From NCBI GenBank assembly GCA_902363595.1, contig CABJAP010000011.1, forward strand, positions 62,001-126,000: a stretch of DNA of 64,000 nt, written 5' to 3'. The notes under the pieces are model-generated. The model was not told the DNA's origin and ran no database searches. It was given only the letters and a program-made list of their open reading frames with translations. The DNA is from Clostridia bacterium. Lineage in GTDB: Bacteria; Bacillota; Clostridia; Peptostreptococcales; Anaerovoracaceae. Both the position numbers and the translations under genes were made by a program. Shown one piece after another: positions 44,162-51,203 of the stretch. How positions within the stretch are numbered: the first letter of the stretch is position 1; each line of letters begins with the position of its first letter.

Positions 44162-44527
44162 TTATTTGCCTCCCTTCGTAAACAGGGACACTGCTTCATC
44201 CCAGCCTTCACCCCTGGCCAGCATCTCGCCGGCTTCTCTTATGGAAATATCTTTCTCTTTGGCCATTTTATAAACCACGTGGCCGGCGCCATGTCCCATG
44301 AGGCCTCTGTCCATACAGCCTTCTACGATTTTCTGCGTATCCAGGGAGGAAATGCCCATTCTCAGGAGAACGGCCCGCTCTACTGAGGGGGTGGTGTTTT
44401 TTTTGCCCAGCTCCAGGAGGGGGTCAACCACCTGAGCCGTTAACTGCCAGAACCGGTCGTATAACTCCTGGTCGCTGAGACCTGCGATATGCTTTCTGCG
44501 TTCCGCGAAATCATCTTCTCTTCTCAT
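44162..44527 (-). CDS. oraS: D-ornithine 4,5-aminomutase, small subunit
   Basis: A 121-residue protein matching OraS, the small subunit (about 12.8 kDa in C. sticklandii) that supports OraE. Text includes HIAGLSDQELYDRFWQL, VDPLLELGKKNTTPSVERAVLLRMG and GLMGHGAGHVVYKMA. I choose the ATG at 44,527 because the ATG nine bases upstream sits directly on the ribosome site AGAAAGG, and because this length agrees with known OraS. It lies about 70 bases after ortB and three bases before oraE. Confidence 0.95.
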   Translation of the reverse strand: MRREDDFAERRKHIAGLSDQELYDRFWQLTAQVVDPLLELGKKNTTPSVERAVLLRMGISSLDTQKIVEGCMDRGLMGHGAGHVVYKMAKEKDISIREAGEMLARGEGWDEAVSLFTKGGK

Positions 44528-44594
44528 CCTTATCATCCTTTCTGTCCCCGGCCTTTCATCAGCCCGGCCGGTATGCTGGTTTCCATCATCTTGT

Positions 44595-46013
44595 TTAAAG
44601 GGAAGCTTTTATCTCTTCTACCGCTTTTTTCACCCAGTCCACATCTTTTTTCGTTTCTTCCGCAAGGTATTGGTAATCTTCTTCAGTGGGATCCATGGTA
44701 TATTTTTTCAAGTTGGCTTTAATCAAAGATTTTTTCTGGCGGTCCAGGTCCATGTCAGTGGCTTTGATCAGGGACGGATGCTCCGGAATGATGACGCTCT
44801 TTCCCGGCACCTCATCCTTGGGGTCGCCAAAACGGACTTCTATCCCGTTTTCTCTTGCAAAGGATAGCTGTGGCTGGACATGCTTTCCAGCTCCCGTATA
44901 TTCCGTCTCCTGGACAACAATCATCTGATCCTGGTCCATTTCCTGAGCCAGGGCAAAGGCCGCCGCCAGAGAAGTGTTTCCTGCCGGGCCCTTTTCCAGG
45001 CCCTCTAAAGTGGCCAGACATTCGGTAATATAGAAGACGTCGCCTTGTGTGATGGTCACGTACCGATCCATGTAGCGCAGCGGTCTGGCCGCGGATCTTG
45101 GTACGTCGGAATGGTCCGGATCCACAGCGTAAGGTACGCCGAATCCAGTGTGGCCGGTGGTACAGGACTTGAGATTGAAGGCTTTATCCGATGCCATATG
45201 CAGGCCGGAAAGGTCGATGGATGCTCCGATCACTTTGGTATTCCTGGCACCGGCCTTGATCAGCCCTCTGGCTGTTCCGGTCAGATTGCCGCCGCCGGCA
45301 TTGGTGCAGACCACCACGTCCGGATCTTTTCCGTATTTTTCTCGAAACTGCATGGAAATCTCATAGCCCAGTGTCTCCACGCCTGCGATTCCAAAGGGCG
45401 TATATAAGGATGCGTTAAAGTATCCGGTTTCTTCCAGCAAAAGGATGAACTTATAAAAGAGTTCCGGTCCTACGGTCAGCTGAACCACTTCGGCTCCCAG
45501 AGCTTCGCATTTTCTCGCCTTTTCGATGATCTCCGGCTGGCCGACGCCCTTGGAGTCGTAGCATTCCTGAACGATGATGCATTTCAATCCCGCAATGGCG
45601 GCCTGGGAGGCGACTGCTGCTCCGTAATTTCCCGATGTGGCGGCGATTACGCCTTTGTACCCCAGCTTTTTCGCGTGGTAAACGGCGTTGGCCGCTCTTC
45701 TGGCTTTAAAGCTTCCCGATGGATTGGCGGCTTCATCCTTGACGAAAATGCGGGCGCCTTTTCCTTCCGGCGCGCAGGCTCTTGCCAATGCGGTCAGATT
45801 TCTCAGTTCCAGAATCGGTGTGTTGCCCACATTTACGCTGTACTGGATTTTCTGCATTTCTTCCAGGGTATACCCGGTCTCACGCATCATTTTTTCGTAG
45901 TCAAAGGCCATGGATCCTGATTCAAACTGGGAATAGTCAATGCCGATGGCATCTTTCATCACTTCCTGTTTTCTGCTCATTACGCTGTCATAATCCTGAG
46001 GTAAGTTTGCCAT
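44595..46013 (-). CDS. ortB: 2-amino-4-oxopentanoate thiolase, beta subunit
   Basis: The 472-residue fold-type II PLP protein resembles threonine synthase. The PLP lysine is in NPSGSFKARRA, and NAGGGNLTGTARGL is the phosphate-binding loop; ATSGNYGAAVASQAA is the substrate loop. With OrtA it cleaves 2-amino-4-oxopentanoate with CoA to acetyl-CoA and D-alanine. Its start shares a base with the ortA stop (TAATG). The pair ortA-ortB is diagnostic of the oxidative ornithine pathway. Length matches the known OrtB. Confidence 0.95.
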   Translation of the reverse strand: MANLPQDYDSVMSRKQEVMKDAIGIDYSQFESGSMAFDYEKMMRETGYTLEEMQKIQYSVNVGNTPILELRNLTALARACAPEGKGARIFVKDEAANPSGSFKARRAANAVYHAKKLGYKGVIAATSGNYGAAVASQAAIAGLKCIIVQECYDSKGVGQPEIIEKARKCEALGAEVVQLTVGPELFYKFILLLEETGYFNASLYTPFGIAGVETLGYEISMQFREKYGKDPDVVVCTNAGGGNLTGTARGLIKAGARNTKVIGASIDLSGLHMASDKAFNLKSCTTGHTGFGVPYAVDPDHSDVPRSAARPLRYMDRYVTITQGDVFYITECLATLEGLEKGPAGNTSLAAAFALAQEMDQDQMIVVQETEYTGAGKHVQPQLSFARENGIEVRFGDPKDEVPGKSVIIPEHPSLIKATDMDLDRQKKSLIKANLKKYTMDPTEEDYQYLAEETKKDVDWVKKAVEEIKASL

Positions 46014-46312
46014 TATTGTTCACCTCCAAATACGATTTCTCTCACTTGTTTATCAATTTTGAGCAGTTCAGGCACACAGGTTCCAAAATCATGCTCATAA
46101 TATGGGTTCACTTCGATCAGCGTGCCGGTCTCGTGCCTGCCGTTGACGGATTCGATTTCAACCTCATCTCCGATCTGGGCGTCTGCCAGCAGATAGCCTT
46201 TGGTCCACATCTCCAGGGGAACCTTCTTTGTATCCTCAGGAAGCTTTCCTGTCCTCTGCTCCGCTTTCAAAATAACTTTATGGATTCGCACCCATTCTCC
46301 TTTTTTAACCAT
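46013..46312 (-). CDS. ortA: 2-amino-4-oxopentanoate thiolase, alpha subunit
   Basis: The 99-residue protein matches OrtA, the small subunit of the thiolase. It is a small beta-rich protein (MVKKGEWVRIHKVILKAEQR, TKGYLLADAQIGDEVEIESV, GTLIEVNPYYEHDFG). It is translationally coupled to ortB by a one-base overlap. It follows ord after 90 bases, a gap that holds a long inverted repeat. AGGAGGAAACA precedes the ATG. Confidence 0.95.
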   Translation of the reverse strand: MVKKGEWVRIHKVILKAEQRTGKLPEDTKKVPLEMWTKGYLLADAQIGDEVEIESVNGRHETGTLIEVNPYYEHDFGTCVPELLKIDKQVREIVFGGEQ

Positions 46313-46338
46313 TGTTTCCTCCTAAAAAATACGGTTAG

Positions 46339-46381
46339 ATGGCAGGACACCCTCTGCTGTAAGCTGAGCGTGTCCTGTCAT
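46339..46381 (-). promoter_or_regulatory. intercistronic stem-loop between ord and ortA
   Basis: ATGGCAGGACAC (46339-46350) and GTGTCCTGTCAT (46370-46381) pair along 12 positions with one G-U. No T run follows directly, though TTTTTT appears 10 bases later on the minus strand. It may be a partial terminator or an mRNA processing or stabilising hairpin that sets the ord to ort ratio. Confidence 0.6.
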
Positions 46382-46402
46382 TTCTGTATGCGTATGAATC
46401 AA

Positions 46403-47461
46403 CTATTTTACAATTTTTGCTTCTTCACAGATCATGTCTCTCATATCTCCCATGATGACCCTTGGAACTGGCAGGTCGATCATGGTATGAAGGCCCGGTC
46501 TTGCATTAATGATATGGGGAATCATATTGACGCACATGGCGATGGTTCCAATTCCTCCCGGTACCTCCGGCGAATTGACCATGTTGATGTTGGGCGTGCC
46601 CTTGATGATCACATAGTCTCCGGTCTGAACGCCCACCTGCTCCGGCTCGATCTGCTGTGGATGATCCATTTCGATCTTCAGCTCGCCGTCTACATAACCC
46701 TGGCCTTTCATGGCGCACCCGGCGACGTTGCCGGCCTTGGCGAATCCGTAAGGAGATTTCCGGTCTACATCGGTCATAATTGGGTCCATGGACTGGGTAA
46801 CCTTTTCCACATCCCAGCCGATGGCGTCTGCGATCATGTGAATGGATTCGTGGAAACCAACGTGGCCTGATAATTTACCGGTCTTGACTCCATCCACGAA
46901 TTCTTCCTTGGTAATGCCGATTCCCTGCTCTTCCATGACAGCCGGACCAAAGGGTGAAAGGCTGTTGACCCTTCTGGAAACGATATGTTCCACTTCTTCA
47001 CAGCAACCGGTCATGGTCACAACCAGCAGGTCCATGATCAATCCCGGATTGATGCCGGTACCCACGATGGAAACGCCGTTTTCCTTGGCGATGCGATCCA
47101 GCTCTGCTGCTTCCTGCGGGGATTGGGCTTTTGGATATGCCATCTCTTCCGCAGAAGATACCACGTTGATCTTTCTTTCGAGGACAAATCTCAACCGGTC
47201 AAAAGCGGTTTTAACAAAAGAGTCCGTGCAGCAGAGAACCACATCCGCCGCGCCTTCTTTGATCACATCTTCCGGAGCACCGATTAACACATCTGGCCGG
47301 TCACCACGTTCTGTCTGAATGTAATCATACATGGACTTGCCGATCTTGGCGCCTCTTCCGGCAACGCCGACGATATCAACGCCCTTTTTCTTGAGAAGCA
47401 GATCCGCCATACCGCCGCCCATAGCGCCAAGACCCCAAATAATTACTTTTACATTTTTCAT
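46403..47461 (-). CDS. ord: 2,4-diaminopentanoate dehydrogenase
   Basis: A 352-residue NAD(P)-dependent dehydrogenase related to dihydrodipicolinate reductase. The Rossmann motif is WGLGAMGGGMADLL, and VGTGINPGLIMDLLV, MVNSPEVPGGIGTIAMCV are family text. It oxidatively deaminates 2,4-diaminopentanoate at C4 to 2-amino-4-oxopentanoate. It is the first gene of the ora operon behind a sigma-54 promoter. I take the ATG at 47,461 (AAGGAG nine bases upstream); an ATG six bases earlier is only three bases from the site. Confidence 0.95.
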   Translation of the reverse strand: MKNVKVIIWGLGAMGGGMADLLLKKKGVDIVGVAGRGAKIGKSMYDYIQTERGDRPDVLIGAPEDVIKEGAADVVLCCTDSFVKTAFDRLRFVLERKINVVSSAEEMAYPKAQSPQEAAELDRIAKENGVSIVGTGINPGLIMDLLVVTMTGCCEEVEHIVSRRVNSLSPFGPAVMEEQGIGITKEEFVDGVKTGKLSGHVGFHESIHMIADAIGWDVEKVTQSMDPIMTDVDRKSPYGFAKAGNVAGCAMKGQGYVDGELKIEMDHPQQIEPEQVGVQTGDYVIIKGTPNINMVNSPEVPGGIGTIAMCVNMIPHIINARPGLHTMIDLPVPRVIMGDMRDMICEEAKIVK

Positions 47462-47538
47462 TTCCATATTCTCCTTTTCATCTTAATATCGCTTCGCTGT
47501 TACGCTTTTACTTTTATCTTGATTCTGCTAATATATAA

Positions 47539-47554
47539 AGCAATCTCCATGCCA
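47539..47554 (-). promoter_or_regulatory. sigma-54 promoter of the ornithine operon
   Basis: TGGCATGGAGATTGCT on the minus strand matches TGGCAC-N5-TTGC closely, with the invariant GG (47553-47552) and GC (47541-47540) separated by exactly ten bases. It lies 78 bases before ord. The adjacent sigma-54 activator gene supports it. Confidence 0.85.
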
Positions 47555-47650
47555 AATCCGCATAATTTGATGAGGACATTGTAAGCACTAAAAATTCAGC
47601 TTTGAATGTTTTTATATAATTTTGAATATTTTATCTATAGCTTGTCATGC

Positions 47651-47690
47651 GCCCGTTTTTTTGCACTTTATAGCCCATTTTTTTGCACTT
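47651..47690. promoter_or_regulatory. tandem upstream activating sites for the sigma-54 activator
   Basis: Two near-identical 18-base direct repeats, GCCC(G/A)TTTTTTTGCACTT, start at 47,651 and 47,673, a period of 22 bases (two helical turns). They lie about 100-140 bases upstream of the sigma-54 promoter, the normal distance for activator-binding sites. The UAS role is inferred. Confidence 0.65.
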
Positions 47691-47803
47691 CGTTCATTTT
47701 TTAATGCCTGTTTTGATCGAATGGCGCATGAATAGCAGTTCCTTCTTACTTATTCCTTATCTTAGTATGCGATTCCTTTTAACATTTTATGAATTTCGTG
47801 GAA

Positions 47804-47846
47804 ATAAAAAAGACCGGATAGAAATCACGCTGATTCCCGTCCGGTC
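47804..47846 (-). terminator. terminator of the sigma-54 activator gene
   Basis: GACCGG (47812-47817) and CCGGTC (47841-47846) pair; on the minus strand the stem is followed by TCTTTTTTATT. It separates the activator gene from the ora operon. Confidence 0.75.
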
Positions 47847-47867
47847 CAATTTGTGTCTACAGACTCT

Positions 47868-49256
47868 CTATAATTGATATTTTTTTAATTTATGCTGCAA
47901 GGTCTGTCTTTTTATTCCCAACTGCTTGGCTGCCTTGGAGATATTGCCTTCGCAGTTTGCAAGGCTGGTTCGAATGACGGCGCTTTCTATCCTGCCAAGA
48001 TATTGATCCAAGCTTTCTTGCTCTCCATCAAAGTCGGTATCAGCAGAAACTTCGCGATACGCTTCTTGAATTTGAACTTGTTTTTCAGTCAGCACATGCT
48101 CCTGATCTGCCAGCGATACTGCCGACATAATCATGTTTTCCAGTTCCCGAATATTGCCGGGATAACTATAGTTTCGCAGCTTTTCCAATGCTCCATCGGA
48201 CACCATCCATACTTCTTTTCTATACCGTTTATTATGTTTTTCTAAAAAGCTGTCCACTAAAATCGGCAGATCGTCCAGACGCTCCCGCAGAGGAGGAATG
48301 GTAAGGTTGACCACATTGAGTCGGTAGTATAAATCCTTTCGCAAAGCCCCGCTTCTAATCAAGGATTCCGGAGATTCGTTGACCGTGGCGATGATGCGCA
48401 CATCGATAGGAATGTCTTTCTTGCCGCCTACCCGCCGGATGTAATCTTCTTGCAGCACCCGCAGCAGTTTGCTCTGCAGCTCATAAGGCATGGCACTGAT
48501 TTCATCCAGCAGCAGAGTGCCGCCGCTTGCTTGTTCAAATAGTCCGGCCCTGTCCACAGCACCTGTAAAGCCGCCTCGTTCCGTACCGAATAGAATCCCT
48601 TCCAAAAGGCTTTCCGGGAGCGCAGCGCAGTTCTGTGCCAGGAACGGTTTATCACTTCTTTCACTGGCAAAATGGATGCTCTGGGCAAACAGTTCTTTCC
48701 CGGTTCCGGTTTCTCCATAAATAAAAACTGACGCATCGGTTTTGGCTGCTTTTTGTGCACGTTCTACTACTTCTTTAAACGCTCTGTTCTCGCCGATCAA
48801 ATTTTTAAAACTGTAGCGCTTGATTTTAGGCCTTTGGGGTTCTTTGGGGTTGATGCTTTCCTTTTGAAGCTTGAGAATGGTGTCGCTCATGCTTTTAATT
48901 TCAGTAATATCTTTGCCGATTTCAATCGCTGCGATCACCTGCCCGTCGACTTCCACCGGAATGGTTGAGTTGACCGCCGTGATTTCTTTTCCGTATTTAT
49001 TGCGATAGGTTTGATGCTGATTGATAGTTGCCTTATTTTCATTCAAAGCCCGATAAAGGGAGCTTTCTTCGGGCGGAATATGGGAGAACGCTTCTTGGAA
49101 CGGCTTGCCCAAAACGTCTTCCCGATTGGTCTTTTCCAAACTTGCCATAGCCTCATTATATATGATGCTCTTGCCTTTTGCGTCCACCACATGGACGCCT
49201 TCATCTACGATCGCGGTCAGATCATGAAGGATTTTCCGGTAGTCCTTTGCTTTCAT
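47868..49256 (-). CDS. PAS-domain sigma-54-dependent transcriptional activator
   Basis: The 462-residue regulator has an N-terminal PAS domain (about residues 1-120), an AAA+ sigma-54 interaction domain (about 150-380: Walker A GETGTGKE, then LLDEISAMP and RKDLYYRLN) and a Fis-type helix-turn-helix at the end (NISKAAKQLGIKRQTLQHKL). It has the RocR-like layout of activators for arginine and ornithine use. The loop that contacts sigma-54 is usually GAFTGA; here it reads GGFTGA. The gene is just upstream of the ora operon and its sigma-54 promoter. It has a leader of about 60 bases. The signal may be ornithine or a flavin/redox cue; not known. Confidence 0.93.
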   Translation of the reverse strand: MKAKDYRKILHDLTAIVDEGVHVVDAKGKSIIYNEAMASLEKTNREDVLGKPFQEAFSHIPPEESSLYRALNENKATINQHQTYRNKYGKEITAVNSTIPVEVDGQVIAAIEIGKDITEIKSMSDTILKLQKESINPKEPQRPKIKRYSFKNLIGENRAFKEVVERAQKAAKTDASVFIYGETGTGKELFAQSIHFASERSDKPFLAQNCAALPESLLEGILFGTERGGFTGAVDRAGLFEQASGGTLLLDEISAMPYELQSKLLRVLQEDYIRRVGGKKDIPIDVRIIATVNESPESLIRSGALRKDLYYRLNVVNLTIPPLRERLDDLPILVDSFLEKHNKRYRKEVWMVSDGALEKLRNYSYPGNIRELENMIMSAVSLADQEHVLTEKQVQIQEAYREVSADTDFDGEQESLDQYLGRIESAVIRTSLANCEGNISKAAKQLGIKRQTLQHKLKKYQL

Positions 49257-49313
49257 GTCTCCACCTCCTGGTCCCTTTTAATTCGATATTCTCCGTATCC
49301 CGATAGTTAGAAT

Positions 49314-49319
49314 AGTATA
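49314..49319 (-). promoter_or_regulatory. -10 box of the sigma-54 activator gene
   Basis: TG-C-TATACT on the minus strand, with TTTGCA 17 bases upstream as a weak -35, 58 bases before the start codon. Confidence 0.45.
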
Positions 49320-49323
49320 GCAC

Positions 49324-49356
49324 AAAAAAAACCAGGGTGCAAATTAATTTGCACCC
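49324..49356 (-). terminator. terminator after the 49,368 membrane protein gene
   Basis: GGGTGCAAATTAATTTGCACCC is a perfect palindrome (49335-49356) followed on the minus strand by TGG and eight T. It ends the acyl-CoA ligase/racemase operon. Confidence 0.88.
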
Positions 49357-49367
49357 TTAGCACTTTA

Positions 49368-50084
49368 CTATATGACAGGTTGTTCGGGCAGGGGAATGTT
49401 TTTTCCCCCTACCGGTTTTCCATGATAGGTTTTCCAGAACCGCCAGAAACACATAAGCAAGCGAATCTCAGCCACCAGCACCACGATACCGCAGATCATC
49501 CCTATTATGAAGAAAACCATTGCTACTGTCTCCAAAGCTGCAATACTGCCTAAAGCAATCACGAAAAACAGCAGACCGCCTATAGAGGCCCAAATATACA
49601 TGGTCCAGATGCTGCGGCACTTCTGCGCCAGATACTGCTCCCCCTCCATAAGGGCGATGTCACGGCAGCCATAAAGCAATTGATAAACGCATATGAAGCT
49701 AATGATCAATATCGCCAAAAAGAAGAGAACCATTGCTGCCAGGCTGATCAAGCCGACAACAAAAGAAGCATCTCCCAGGCTCTCATTTTCATCGGGCCAG
49801 TAAGCATTCACCAAGAAAAGGAACAGTGCTGCCAACGCTGCTGCAGAAAGCAGGATCGTAATCAAAGTAAACGTTTTCGCCTTGCGAAACCGCTCATTGA
49901 TGCGGCTGCACTTAAAAACACCCACAATGGTTATCACCCATCCGACCAGTTCCAGAGGCAGAACCAAAAAGGCAGCGGATTCGTCGACCGCAGAAATGAG
50001 CGATTCGACGACTGATAACACCATTGTCACAATCGATCCAATTACAATCAGTCTTAGTCCCCGCAAATCGTAATACACACACAT
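49368..50084 (-). CDS. polytopic membrane protein of unknown function
   Basis: The 238-residue protein has about six hydrophobic helices (near residues 8-30, 38-58, 72-92, 104-130, 160-182 and 186-212) and short loops. I do not recognise a family. The cytoplasmic loop VYQLLYGCRDIALMEGEQYLA is the most polar part. It is the last gene of what looks like an operon with a racemase-like gene and two acyl-CoA ligases. I use the ATG at 50,084 with GAGGAGG seven bases upstream; the open frame begins with a GTG two codons earlier. A role in transport or envelope is possible but not shown. Confidence 0.7.
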   Translation of the reverse strand: MCVYYDLRGLRLIVIGSIVTMVLSVVESLISAVDESAAFLVLPLELVGWVITIVGVFKCSRINERFRKAKTFTLITILLSAAALAALFLFLVNAYWPDENESLGDASFVVGLISLAAMVLFFLAILIISFICVYQLLYGCRDIALMEGEQYLAQKCRSIWTMYIWASIGGLLFFVIALGSIAALETVAMVFFIIGMICGIVVLVAEIRLLMCFWRFWKTYHGKPVGGKNIPLPEQPVI

Positions 50085-50109
50085 GCGCACACCTCCTCAG
50101 TCAATGGGT

Positions 50110-51201
50110 CTATATATACACTACGTCCACATTCTGTGAATTGGTAGCATAGACAATGGTGGCATAACAGAGATCAAATTCGACCACGTCTCCCACTTTA
50201 TAGTCGTGTTTGCAGTTCTGCACGTCGAGAATGGTATGATCGCTGGATGCTCCCAATATTTTAATTTCTTCATCGCGTGGCAGCAGCATATCGGCAAACG
50301 CAAAATCCACTTTGCCCAGGCCAATGATCGCCCGTTTATGTACACCCTGGTCTTCAAAGGCTGGATGGTTCCCAAAGGCATCGAACTCGATCTGCCCCAC
50401 CGGATAGCTGGGCTTTTCTTTAACTTCGATCACTTCCGCCTGCAAGGTGAACACATCCTGGTGCATATCGCTCATGTCAAAGCCCCAGAGGTCCTGCAGA
50501 TCCTTTGCCAGAATAATGGCTTCGCCGATGCGCAGCTGATTGATTCTGCGCGGCATATTCCCTTCCAGAACCCTTGGATAAGAAGTAGTCGATCCTCCGG
50601 AAACAAATTCCAGTTCCCTTCCGATCTTCTCTTCAATCATTTCTACGCACTCAACCAGCTCGTTGAGTTTTTCCGGCGTGGCCGCAATCGCTCCATAACA
50701 GCCCAAATTGGTTCCAATTCCGGCCAGCTCCAGATTGTAGAGCTCGTTTTCGACCCGAAGCGCCGCCTGCAGCAGCTCTTCTTTATCCCAGTAGCCTTCC
50801 CGCAAATCGCCTAGGTCTACCATCAGGATAACCTTATGACGCCGGTCCTGCAACCCGGCCTGATGGTTCAGCGCTTCCAGCACCTTCATTTCACTGTTCA
50901 GGCTGACCTCTGCCAGACGAACCACATCGGCCGCCTCGCTGAGCATGGGGATCCGTATCATCATAAAATCCGACTGGACTCCGAAATTTCTTGCTTCTTC
51001 AATCTGCTCCAGCCTCGAGGTAGCAATGTAGCGGCAGCCGGCCAGTGCAAACTGGTTAGCGCATTCAGGAAGGCCTGTACAGCCTTTGATGACGCCTGCC
51101 ACTTCAATTCCCTGGTCTTGGCATTTAATGAGAACATGGTCAATATTATGTCTCAGTTTCTTCAGGTCTACAACTAATTTCGGGTATTTGTTTTTGTTCA
51201 T
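50110..51201 (-). CDS. second ornithine-racemase-like PLP protein
   Basis: A 363-residue paralogue of the Orr protein at 39,209. Shared marks: YPKLVVDLKKLRHNI at the start, PLP lysine in VIKGCTG, DLGDLREGY, VSGGSTTS (phosphate site), LRIGEAIILAKD and GASSDHTILDV near the end. It belongs to the alanine/ornithine racemase family, but its substrate is unknown. It starts three bases inside the end of an acyl-CoA ligase gene and is followed by the membrane protein gene, so it is part of a different operon from the ornithine pathway. AGGAAAGG precedes the ATG at 51,201. Confidence 0.88.
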   Translation of the reverse strand: MNKNKYPKLVVDLKKLRHNIDHVLIKCQDQGIEVAGVIKGCTGLPECANQFALAGCRYIATSRLEQIEEARNFGVQSDFMMIRIPMLSEAADVVRLAEVSLNSEMKVLEALNHQAGLQDRRHKVILMVDLGDLREGYWDKEELLQAALRVENELYNLELAGIGTNLGCYGAIAATPEKLNELVECVEMIEEKIGRELEFVSGGSTTSYPRVLEGNMPRRINQLRIGEAIILAKDLQDLWGFDMSDMHQDVFTLQAEVIEVKEKPSYPVGQIEFDAFGNHPAFEDQGVHKRAIIGLGKVDFAFADMLLPRDEEIKILGASSDHTILDVQNCKHDYKVGDVVEFDLCYATIVYATNSQNVDVVYI

Positions 51202-51203
51202 TT

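Noticed and set aside
47683..47877. A 64-codon frame downstream of the activator gene
   Set aside because: It spans the terminator of the activator and the direct repeats; no ribosome site.
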